Source of the DNA: Phycisphaerae bacterium | GTDB taxonomy: Bacteria > Planctomycetota > Phycisphaerae > Sedimentisphaerales > Anaerobacaceae | Assembly: GCA_016782865.1 (NCBI GenBank) | Contig: JADHXR010000019.1 | Coordinates: 1 to 63,329 of the forward strand | DNA length: 63,329 nt | Reading direction: 5' to 3' | Shown here: in pieces, positions 35,117 through 42,523 of the stretch | Position numbering within the stretch: position 1 is the stretch's first letter | How the letters are laid out: the number at the start of each line of letters is the position of its first letter | Position numbers and translations under genes: made by a program | Notes under the pieces: model-generated | What the model saw: the letters and a program-made list of their open reading frames with translations, nothing else | Databases searched by the model: none | Told to the model about the DNA's origin: nothing

Positions 35117-36919
35117 TTAGCCGTTTGCCTTTTCAGTTTCCTTGGGCGCCTGGGCCTTGGGCTTGTCCTCTTCCGGCGTCGGTTTCTTTGCCCCGGCTCC
35201 GGACACACCCGAGTCTGCCTTCTTGTCCTTGTCTGCAGCCTCGACCTTTGCCTCGGCCTCAGCTTTGGCCTTGTCGGCCTCTGCCCTGGCTTTATTGGCG
35301 TCGGCCAGTGCCTTGTCCGCGACGGCCTTGGCCTGCTCGGCGATCTTGGCCTTTGCTTCAGCGTCGATGGTGGCTTGCTCTGCGTCTTTCTTGATCTTCT
35401 CGGTTTCGGCTTCCATCCTCCTCAGCTCTTCTTCAGCCTTGCCGGCGCGCTCGTTCGCCTCTCTGACATCGACCCGAGCCTGTGCTTTTTCAACCTCGGC
35501 CTCGAGCCGCGTTTGCTCGGCGTCATGGACAGCCATCTGATGCGACTGCTCACGAGCCTTGAGCCCGAACGGATCCGTAATCATTTCACCCAGGCCCGCG
35601 GGGGAATCCGGTTCGTGCTTTCTCTGCACTTCCCTCATCACCTCCGCTCTCGGTCTACCGCCGGTGGAAATGGTTGGGGTCAGTATGAATATAGTCTCGA
35701 CCGCCCGCTGCTCGGTATCTTCGCTGGAGAACAGAAATCCGATGAGCGGCAAATCCTTGAGTATCGGAATACCGCGGACGACGGCAAACTCCATGGTCTT
35801 TCTTATTCCTCCGATTATGAGGCTTTCACCCGGACGAATCCGGTTTTCCTCGTTCTCGATTTGCTTTTTTGTAATGATTGGTATCTGCTTTACACCGTCC
35901 GGGGTATTTCTTGCGCCGATCAGGATAGTGGTCTCCAGGCCGATATAACCGTCTGCAAAGACATGGGGAGTGACTTTAAGCGAGTCAATTACCTCTTTGT
36001 ATTCTATTTCAGTTTGGGGAGCATAGTCGCTGCCGCCGCTCTTAATAGGTAGGAACTTAGTTATCGTTTGCAGCGGTACGTTTTCAGTTGACGTAATCGT
36101 TGCTGTCTTGCCGTTGACCACTTCAAGGCTTGGGTTCATCAGGATTTTCATATAACCCTTTGACTCAAGCAGGTCCACCAAGACCGTGAAAGTATGGCCT
36201 AATTTGCCCGTGCTCAAATATCCGACCGCAAGACCCATTCTGGAGCGCATTAAATCCCTTAACGAGGCGCCGGGAAACGCGGGAAGAAATTGGTCTTCCT
36301 TTACTAATTCCTGGACATTAGCTCCAAAGGCCGTCCCGCCGGGCTTCAGCGCAACACCCTCGCCGAATAAGTTCTCAATCGCTATGGTGGTCTCCCGGTC
36401 GAAAGTCATGTCCGCGAATAGGTCCGAGATCAGACAATCTATCTTAACCTGAATCGGGGGGACGTCCACCTCATTGAGAACTTCCAGCACCGCCTCGGCA
36501 TCTAGCTGAGTCGGACACCTCACTATCAACTGATTGGTTTTAGGCAGGCTGGAGACCGTGTAGTCCACCAGTTTTGTCTCTTTGCCCTTCTGGTCGAAAA
36601 GCTTTGTCGCAAATTGCTCGTGGATGATCTTTTTCAAGTCATCCGAGGTATGGTGCCTGCAAAAGTAAAACAGCTTCCACTCCGACGAACCGCCCACTAT
36701 TTGCTCGAAGATTTTGGGCGGAGCAGTATAGACTTCGGGCAGAGCGACATTCGGATCTTCGGTTAGATTGATCCGGAGACTGTTGAGAGTCGCTTGGGCC
36801 TCTTCTTCGGTATCGGTTTGGGCAGAGACGCTCCCCCATTTGCCAATACAGAGCACAACCGCGACAGCCAGAACTCCGATGAGCCACCGGCTGCGGCCTT
36901 TTTCGATGCTACTGATCAT
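35117..36919 (-). CDS. Secretin-family outer-membrane protein with long coiled-coil tail
   Basis: A 600-residue secretin (GspD/PilQ group). It has a signal peptide (about residues 1-33), an N-domain with TNQLIVRCPTQLDAEAVLEV, and the secretin core: VVNGKTATITSTENVPLQTI, LKVTPHVFADGYIGLET, IRPGESLIIGGIRKTMEF and GIPILKDLPLIGFLFSSEDT ending TIFILTPTI. From about residue 460 an Ala/Lys/Glu-rich heptad coiled coil of 140 residues follows, unusual at this end. No other secretion or pilus gene is near. Its export role is inferred from family. Confidence 0.88.
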   Translation of the reverse strand: MISSIEKGRSRWLIGVLAVAVVLCIGKWGSVSAQTDTEEEAQATLNSLRINLTEDPNVALPEVYTAPPKIFEQIVGGSSEWKLFYFCRHHTSDDLKKIIHEQFATKLFDQKGKETKLVDYTVSSLPKTNQLIVRCPTQLDAEAVLEVLNEVDVPPIQVKIDCLISDLFADMTFDRETTIAIENLFGEGVALKPGGTAFGANVQELVKEDQFLPAFPGASLRDLMRSRMGLAVGYLSTGKLGHTFTVLVDLLESKGYMKILMNPSLEVVNGKTATITSTENVPLQTITKFLPIKSGGSDYAPQTEIEYKEVIDSLKVTPHVFADGYIGLETTILIGARNTPDGVKQIPIITKKQIENEENRIRPGESLIIGGIRKTMEFAVVRGIPILKDLPLIGFLFSSEDTEQRAVETIFILTPTISTGGRPRAEVMREVQRKHEPDSPAGLGEMITDPFGLKAREQSHQMAVHDAEQTRLEAEVEKAQARVDVREANERAGKAEEELRRMEAETEKIKKDAEQATIDAEAKAKIAEQAKAVADKALADANKARAEADKAKAEAEAKVEAADKDKKADSGVSGAGAKKPTPEEDKPKAQAPKETEKANG

Positions 36920-37007
36920 AATCTTGCGACCGCCTTCATGATCCCAACCTCGACAAGTGGTCTGCTTCTAACTGAGCAACTCCTTCCTGAGTACAGACGG
37001 GATACTA

Positions 37008-37016
37008 TGTTATAAT
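37008..37016 (+). promoter_or_regulatory. Extended -10 element upstream of rimO
   Basis: TGTTATAAT matches an extended -10 (TG-N-TATAAT) in the divergent gap between the secretin and rimO. No good -35 precedes it, as is usual for extended -10 promoters. Transcription would start near 37023, giving a leader of about 90 bases. Confidence 0.45.
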
Positions 37017-37113
37017 ATTGCATATTTCTTTATCGTCAACTATATTAACATAAAATTAGGGAAAATGGTTCCTTTTTGGGGGAAATCGCACGCTAAATTG
37101 ACTCTCCGAGGTT

Positions 37114-38475
37114 ATGGGAACAAAAAAACAGGAAATTACGGTTGGTTTTGTATCTTTAGGCTGTCCGAAAAACACGGTCGACAGCGAGAGAATGTTGGCT
37201 GAGATCGCCCAGGCGGGCTTTGCCATCACTTGTGAGTCCTGTAATGCCGACGTTGTAGTTGTAAATACCTGTGGTTTCATCGCCCCGGCCGAGGCCGAGT
37301 CACTCGAAGCGATCAGGCGCGCCGTGGACTGCAAGCTCAGCGGTTCGGTAAAGAAGGTGGTTGTCGCCGGCTGTCTCGGCGAAAGATTGGGGCTGCAACT
37401 TCTCGAACGGGTAGACGGCATCGATGCTATTGTCGGTCTTGACCAGCGTGACAATATTGCCGAGATAATCCGCGAGGTCTTCTCCTGCGACGTCGCCGGC
37501 TCGCAGCTCTGCACGACGTGGGCCAAGCCGCGCGCCTACAGAGTCCCCGATGACAGGACCAGGCTTCTCATTACTCCGGGACATTGGGCCTACCTGCGCA
37601 TCAGCGAGGGCTGCAATCGCCGGTGCTCTTACTGCACGATCCCGGGGATAAGAGGCCAGTTCAGGAGCAAGCCCCGCGAGTTCGTGCTCGCCGAGGCGGC
37701 CGAGCTGGCTTGTGCCGGCGTTCTCGAACTGAACCTGATCGCCCAGGACACAACATACTACGGGCGCGATCTCAAGTTCAAGAACGGATTGTCTTGTCTT
37801 GTCCGGGAGCTTGAGGAAGTCTCCGGCATCGAGTGGATCAGGCTGATGTACCTGTACCCGACGGGGATAGACGAGGAGCTAATTGAAACCATCGCAACCG
37901 GCAAGAAAATTGTCCATTATTTGGACATCCCGTTACAGCACGTCAGCGACAGTATCCTAAAGCCGATGCGCCGGCCCGCCACCAAGGAGGCCTTCCGGGA
38001 ACTGATCGAAAACCTGCGATCCGCTGTGCCCGATATTGTGCTGCGCACAACGCTGATGGTCGGCTTTCCAGGTGAAACCGAACGGGATTTCAACGAGCTT
38101 CTGGACTTTGTCAAGTGGGCCCGGTTCGACGCGCTGGGGTGCTTCGAGTTCTATCCAGAGTCCGGGACCCCCGCCGCTCAAATGCCCGCTCAGGTTCCCG
38201 GCGAAGTCAAACAACAACGTCTCGAAGAGCTGATGCTCACCCAGCAGAAAATCGCCTTCCCCAAGAACGAGAATCGCATCGGCAGCAACCTGAGATGTCT
38301 GGTCGATTCGGTCGACGACAAGGGCGTTTGCCGCGGACGGTTTTACGGCCAGGCCCCCGATATCGACAGCGTCTGCATCGTAGAAAACTGCTCGGCAGCA
38401 CCAGGACACTTCATCGATGCTAAGGTCGTTGCCGCACAGGACTACGACCTTCTCGTCGAGCAAATTTACGGTTGA
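37114..38475 (+). CDS. rimO: Ribosomal protein S12 methylthiotransferase
   Basis: A 453-residue radical-SAM methylthiotransferase modifying the conserved Asp of ribosomal protein S12. The N-terminal cluster domain has SLGCPKNTVDSERML and NTCGFIAPAEAES; the radical-SAM cysteines are in EGCNRRCSYCTIPGIRGQFR; the TRAM domain closes the protein. RimO rather than MiaB is favoured by SLGCPKN and IPGIRGQFRS. ATG 37114 follows CGAGG. The pgsA gene follows within 32 bases. Confidence 0.95.
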   Translation: MGTKKQEITVGFVSLGCPKNTVDSERMLAEIAQAGFAITCESCNADVVVVNTCGFIAPAEAESLEAIRRAVDCKLSGSVKKVVVAGCLGERLGLQLLERVDGIDAIVGLDQRDNIAEIIREVFSCDVAGSQLCTTWAKPRAYRVPDDRTRLLITPGHWAYLRISEGCNRRCSYCTIPGIRGQFRSKPREFVLAEAAELACAGVLELNLIAQDTTYYGRDLKFKNGLSCLVRELEEVSGIEWIRLMYLYPTGIDEELIETIATGKKIVHYLDIPLQHVSDSILKPMRRPATKEAFRELIENLRSAVPDIVLRTTLMVGFPGETERDFNELLDFVKWARFDALGCFEFYPESGTPAAQMPAQVPGEVKQQRLEELMLTQQKIAFPKNENRIGSNLRCLVDSVDDKGVCRGRFYGQAPDIDSVCIVENCSAAPGHFIDAKVVAAQDYDLLVEQIYG

Positions 38476-38506
38476 AATATATGCCCGAAAAAGTAAACTT
38501 TCAACT

Positions 38507-39124
38507 ATGCTAATGCTTATCCCGAACATTTTGACTCTTGGCCGTCTTGTCCTGACCGTCATTTTTCTGGTCATGGTTCTGCTCTCCCCGCGATACTACG
38601 CCGACGGCGAAGTGCCGTTCTGCGGTTTTCTCGATGTCGCCTTCATCCTGTTTATTGTCGCCGGCCTGACCGATATCGCCGACGGCCTAGCGGCCCGCCG
38701 GTTAAACGTCACCAGCAAGTTCGGGCGAATGGTCGATCCTCTGGCCGACAAGATCCTCGTTTGCGGGGCCTTCACCTGCTTTGCGCTGATCGGCGAGCCG
38801 AAGCTCTTCAGCCTGGGGCCCGGAGCACTGGCAGTCATCCACTGGGCGATACTGGGTGTTTTAGCCGCACGAGAGATTTATGTGACGGCCCTCAGGCACG
38901 TCGCCGAGGCGCGCGGCGTCAACTTTGCCGCGACCGCTTCGGGCAAGATCAAGATGTTCCTGCAATCGTTCGCAATCGGCACGGTGGTTATGAGGATGGC
39001 TCACGTCCAGGGTGCAGCCTGGGGATACTGGTTCACGTCGGTGGCCTTCTCAGCAATGCTGGTAATGACCGTCATCTCAGGCATAAGGGCCACCCGACGC
39101 CCGCACGGCCGGAAATCAACCTAA
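38507..39124 (+). CDS. pgsA: CDP-diacylglycerol--glycerol-3-phosphate phosphatidyltransferase
   Basis: A 205-residue CDP-alcohol phosphatidyltransferase, making phosphatidylglycerophosphate. The family motif is complete: DIADGLAARRLNVTSKFGRM followed by VDPLADK, with four acidic residues for metal. Six membrane helices are visible. Start taken as ATG 38507, since earlier codons overlap rimO; the ribosome binding site is weak. The phosphatase pgpA, next step of the pathway, lies 2.9 kb downstream beyond the glycosidase gene. Confidence 0.93.
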   Translation: MLMLIPNILTLGRLVLTVIFLVMVLLSPRYYADGEVPFCGFLDVAFILFIVAGLTDIADGLAARRLNVTSKFGRMVDPLADKILVCGAFTCFALIGEPKLFSLGPGALAVIHWAILGVLAAREIYVTALRHVAEARGVNFAATASGKIKMFLQSFAIGTVVMRMAHVQGAAWGYWFTSVAFSAMLVMTVISGIRATRRPHGRKST

Positions 39125-39139
39125 TAAGGGAAGAGACTT

Positions 39140-41506
39140 GTGAAATATCAAACATCAAATATCAAATATCAAAACTGTGGAATCCCGGCAAGCCGGGATG
39201 ACCTGCTTAATTTTGCGTTTTGCATTTTTGTTTTTGCATTCGGCCCTTTGTTACTGTCCGCAAACGCAGCGGAGGAGGATGAGTTCCTGCCGCCCGTCTC
39301 CGAGGGCAAGACATGGAAACTCACCTGGAGCGATGAATTCGACGCAGCGGAGATCGACGAATCCAAATGGGAGATCATGGGCGACTGGAAACGTCGGGGC
39401 GCTTACTGGGTCAAGGAAGACTCCTACCTGGACGGCAAAGGAAACCTGCTGCTTCGCACAAAAAGAGACGGCGATAGATACACCTCCGGCGGCGTGCGCA
39501 CCCGGGGCAAATTCGAGCACACGTTCGGCTACTGGGTCTGCCGATGCAAATTCCAAACCCAGGAGGGACACTGGCCCGCATTCTGGCTCTTCGCCCCGGA
39601 GGTCGGCAAAGTCGGCAACGAGGGCAGAGACGGCACGGAAATCGACATCATGGAAAAACCCTGGCGCGCCGATAAGATCACGCAAAACCTCCACTGGGAC
39701 GGCTACGGCGCCGCGCACAAACAGGCGGGCGGCAAGATCAGCCAAATACCCGGCGTCAGCAAAGGTTTCCACACGTTCGGCCTTCACTGGACGCCCGAAG
39801 AATACGTCTTCTACGTCGACGGCAAAGAGACCTGGCGCACCAGCGCTGGCGGCGTCTCACAGGTCCCCGAGTACATAAAGCTCACCGAAGAAATCGGCGA
39901 CTGGGGCGGTGACATTACCAAAGCAAAATTGCCCGATTACTTCACCGTCGATTACGTCCGCGTGTACGAGACGGTCGATCGGGACGACTCGGCGGCGCGC
40001 AAAGAACTCATCGGCAAAGCCGTCAGCGTGAGCCCATCGCCCCGGCAACTCGCCTGGCAACAGCTTGAGTTCATCGGCTTTGTCCACTTCGGCGTCAACA
40101 CTTTCAGCGGCCGCGAGTGGGGCACCGGCAAAGAGGACCCCGCGATTTTCAACCCTGAAAAGCTCGATACAGACCAGTGGTGCCGGATGATGAAAACTGC
40201 GGGGATGAAGCAGGTCATCCTGACCGCCAAGCACCACGACGGGTTCTGCCTCTGGCAGACGCGATACACCACGCACTCGGTCGCGTCCAGCAGATGGCGC
40301 GGCGGCAAAGGTGACGTCCTGCGCGATCTGGTCAAGTCGTGCCACAAGCACGGCCTCAAAGTCGGCGTATATCTGTCGCCCGCCGATCTGTACCAGATCG
40401 AAAACACCGCCGGCCTGTACGGCAACCTCAGCAAATACACCGAACGGACGATCCCGCGCCCGGTGCCGGGGCGCGCATTCGGCGACAAGCGAACGTTCCA
40501 GTACGTCGTGGACGATTACAACGAATATTTCCTGAACCAGTTATTCGAGCTGCTCACCGAGTACGGGCCGATCCATGAGGTCTGGTTCGACGGCGCGCAT
40601 CCCAAACGCAAAGGCGGCCAGACCTACACCTACGCGAACTGGTACGCAATGATCCGGGAGCTTGCGCCGCAGGCGGTGATATTCGGCAAGGGCCCCGACG
40701 TGCGGTGGTGCGGCAACGAAGCCGGACGCGCAAGAGCCGCCGAGTGGAGTGTCATTGCGATAGACGCCCCGGTGGGCGAATTCACCTGGCCCGACATGAC
40801 GGCCCAGGACCTCGCGAGTCTGGACAAGCTCGAAGCAACCCTCGACAAGGGCGGTTATCTACACTGGTATCCCGCCGAGACCGACACTTCCATCCGCCAC
40901 GGCTGGTTCTGGCGCGATGAGAAGCAGCGGGTCAAGACAACCGAGCACATCGTCGATATCTGGTACAACTCCGTCGGAGGCAACACCGTCCTGCTGCTCA
41001 ACATCCCCCCCAACAGTGACGGCCTCTTCGCCGAGCGCGACTGCAAGGTGCTGACCGAGGTAGGCAAAATCCTCCGCGAGACATTCAAGACCAACCTCGC
41101 CGCAGGCGCCAAAGCAACCGCCTCAGCCACCCGAGACCGCACCTTCAAAGCAGCCAACGCCCTCGACGGCAACACGGACACCTGCTGGATGCCCCCCGAC
41201 TGGACCACGCAAGCCGAGCTGACAATCACCCTGCCCAGCGAAAAGACCTTCAATGTTATAGTGTTCCAGGAACAAATCCGCTACTACGGCCAGCGTATCG
41301 CCAAATTCGCCATTGATGCACAGACGGACGGCAAATGGCAACAAATCGCCGAGGGCCAAACAGTAGGCTACAAAAAAATCTGCCGCAGCGAGGACGTCAC
41401 GACAGACAAGGTGCGAATCAGAGTATTAGACTCCCGCCTATGCCCCACAATCTCCAACCTCGCCCTATTCCACGCCCCGCCGCTTGAAACGATCCTCAAC
41501 AACTGA
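39140..41506 (+). CDS. GH16 - GH29 - discoidin (F5/8C) fusion glycosidase
   Basis: A 788-residue secreted enzyme with two catalytic domains. Residues about 55-277 are GH16 with EIDIME (Glu167, Asp169, Glu172), the laminarinase/agarase/carrageenase type. Residues about 300-650 are GH29-like alpha-L-fucosidase: FIGFVHFGVNTFSGREWG, TAKHHDGFCLWQT, VGVYLSPADLY and the nucleophile Asp484 in EVWFDGAHP. Residues about 652-785 resemble a discoidin/CBM32 binding domain. The signal peptide core (about residues 21-44) is encoded by repeat-like A+T-rich DNA. GTG 39140 has GGAAGAG upstream; no later in-frame start precedes the signal. It likely cuts a fucosylated or galactan-type algal polysaccharide; substrate is a guess. 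Confidence 0.88.
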   Translation: MKYQTSNIKYQNCGIPASRDDLLNFAFCIFVFAFGPLLLSANAAEEDEFLPPVSEGKTWKLTWSDEFDAAEIDESKWEIMGDWKRRGAYWVKEDSYLDGKGNLLLRTKRDGDRYTSGGVRTRGKFEHTFGYWVCRCKFQTQEGHWPAFWLFAPEVGKVGNEGRDGTEIDIMEKPWRADKITQNLHWDGYGAAHKQAGGKISQIPGVSKGFHTFGLHWTPEEYVFYVDGKETWRTSAGGVSQVPEYIKLTEEIGDWGGDITKAKLPDYFTVDYVRVYETVDRDDSAARKELIGKAVSVSPSPRQLAWQQLEFIGFVHFGVNTFSGREWGTGKEDPAIFNPEKLDTDQWCRMMKTAGMKQVILTAKHHDGFCLWQTRYTTHSVASSRWRGGKGDVLRDLVKSCHKHGLKVGVYLSPADLYQIENTAGLYGNLSKYTERTIPRPVPGRAFGDKRTFQYVVDDYNEYFLNQLFELLTEYGPIHEVWFDGAHPKRKGGQTYTYANWYAMIRELAPQAVIFGKGPDVRWCGNEAGRARAAEWSVIAIDAPVGEFTWPDMTAQDLASLDKLEATLDKGGYLHWYPAETDTSIRHGWFWRDEKQRVKTTEHIVDIWYNSVGGNTVLLLNIPPNSDGLFAERDCKVLTEVGKILRETFKTNLAAGAKATASATRDRTFKAANALDGNTDTCWMPPDWTTQAELTITLPSEKTFNVIVFQEQIRYYGQRIAKFAIDAQTDGKWQQIAEGQTVGYKKICRSEDVTTDKVRIRVLDSRLCPTISNLALFHAPPLETILNN

Positions 41507-41593
41507 CCGCGATTAAACATGGTCAACTGAAACCCCTGCTTTGTCCAGAAGCCTCCGAATATCCGTACTCCGCTCAATTCATCGTTTGGAGCG

Positions 41594-41731
41594 TTACTGT
41601 TGACTTGTCTTGGGAATAACTGGTGCAGTGACAATCAGTCCGTGAGAGGGATGCGTTAGTTTCCTAATCAGCTTGTCTTTATCAATGTCCCCGGTGCCCT
41701 GATATAGTACGGTTAATCCGTGTCTGAGCAT
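41594..41731 (-). other. Small protein-like frame, possibly a gene remnant
   Basis: A 45-codon frame from ATG 41731 to TAA 41594 encodes natural-looking sequence (TVLYQGTGDIDKDKLIRKL then THPSHGLIVTAPVIP). No ribosome binding site precedes it, and its first codons lie in the short repeat TTAATCCGTGTCT, which recurs near 60650. Probably the tail of a lost gene fused to repeat DNA. Confidence 0.25.
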
Positions 41732-41910
41732 AGAGTTTTCACTTGAAAATCAACAGGGAATCATGGAGCAAGGTGGATTTGAATATCGAATAATGAAACC
41801 CGATCGAAGGAATCGGGACAGGCAAGGAATGTCCAATGTGGAGGTGTAACCCAGTGCCTTTGTGTCTTTGTGCCTTGGTGGCTATGACCCAGTTGCGCAA
41901 AAAAAGCCAA
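41700..41910. repeat. Mosaic of short dispersed repeats
   Basis: This stretch is a patchwork: TTAATCCGTGTCT (also near 60650), GAATATCGAATAATGAA, GGAATGTCCAATGTGGAG and CCTTTGTGTCTTTGTGCC. Such pieces look like mobile or slippage-derived intergenic DNA rather than coding sequence. With the region to 41997 it forms a gene-free gap between the glycosidase and pgpA. Confidence 0.55.
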
Positions 41911-41997
41911 TCAAAGCCAATTTGTGCTCTTCGCGGCGCAGAACGCAAGCTAATAGTCTTTGACTTAGCTGGCGGGGTCAGTTAACCTTCGACGGCT

Positions 41998-42492
41998 ATG
42001 AAGAGATTGGCAACATCGTGTTTTGGCCTCGGCCGGCTGCCTGTCGCTCCCGGAACCTGGGGCTCGCTGCCGCCGGCGATTGTCTTCGCCCTGATGTGCC
42101 ACTTTCGCACATCGCCTGCGATAGTGTCAATCGTGATGGCGGCCCTTGCCCTGGCGGGTTCGGTCGTTTGCGTGCAATTTGCCCCCGCGGCGATTGCGGC
42201 CACGGGAAAGAACGACCCCGGCGAAGTTGTCGCCGACGAGTTTGCGGGCCAGGCGATTACGTTTTTGGCCAGCCCGTTTTTGGCGCTGGGGGCGGCCTCG
42301 ACCGGGCAGATCTGGGCCGTCACTGCGGCGGGCTTCGTGCTCTTTAGAGTATTCGATATCGCCAAGCCCTGGCCTATAAACAAACTCGAAAAGTTGCCCG
42401 AAGGCTGGGGCATCCTCGCAGATGATCTGCTGGCGGGTGTTTTTGCCTGGATTGTTTTGCAGATTTGCATAAAGTTATTTATTGTCAGGTAG
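41998..42492 (+). CDS. pgpA: Phosphatidylglycerophosphatase A
   Basis: A 164-residue membrane phosphatase of the PgpA family, making phosphatidylglycerol. Family blocks are GLGRLPVAPGTWGSLPP, DPGEVVADEFAGQAIT with the metal-binding acidic residues, and FDIAKPWPINKLEKLPEGWG then ADDLLAG. Four hydrophobic helices. Together with pgsA upstream and cdsA downstream it completes phosphatidylglycerol synthesis in this window. Confidence 0.94.
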   Translation: MKRLATSCFGLGRLPVAPGTWGSLPPAIVFALMCHFRTSPAIVSIVMAALALAGSVVCVQFAPAAIAATGKNDPGEVVADEFAGQAITFLASPFLALGAASTGQIWAVTAAGFVLFRVFDIAKPWPINKLEKLPEGWGILADDLLAGVFAWIVLQICIKLFIVR

Positions 42493-42523
42493 TCTGTTGC
42501 GGTGATAGATTTAGAAGGCAGGG

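Noticed and set aside
35063..36052. 329-residue plus-strand frame opposite the secretin
   Set aside because: Leu/Gly-rich shadow of the coiled-coil tail's biased codons; no ribosome binding site.
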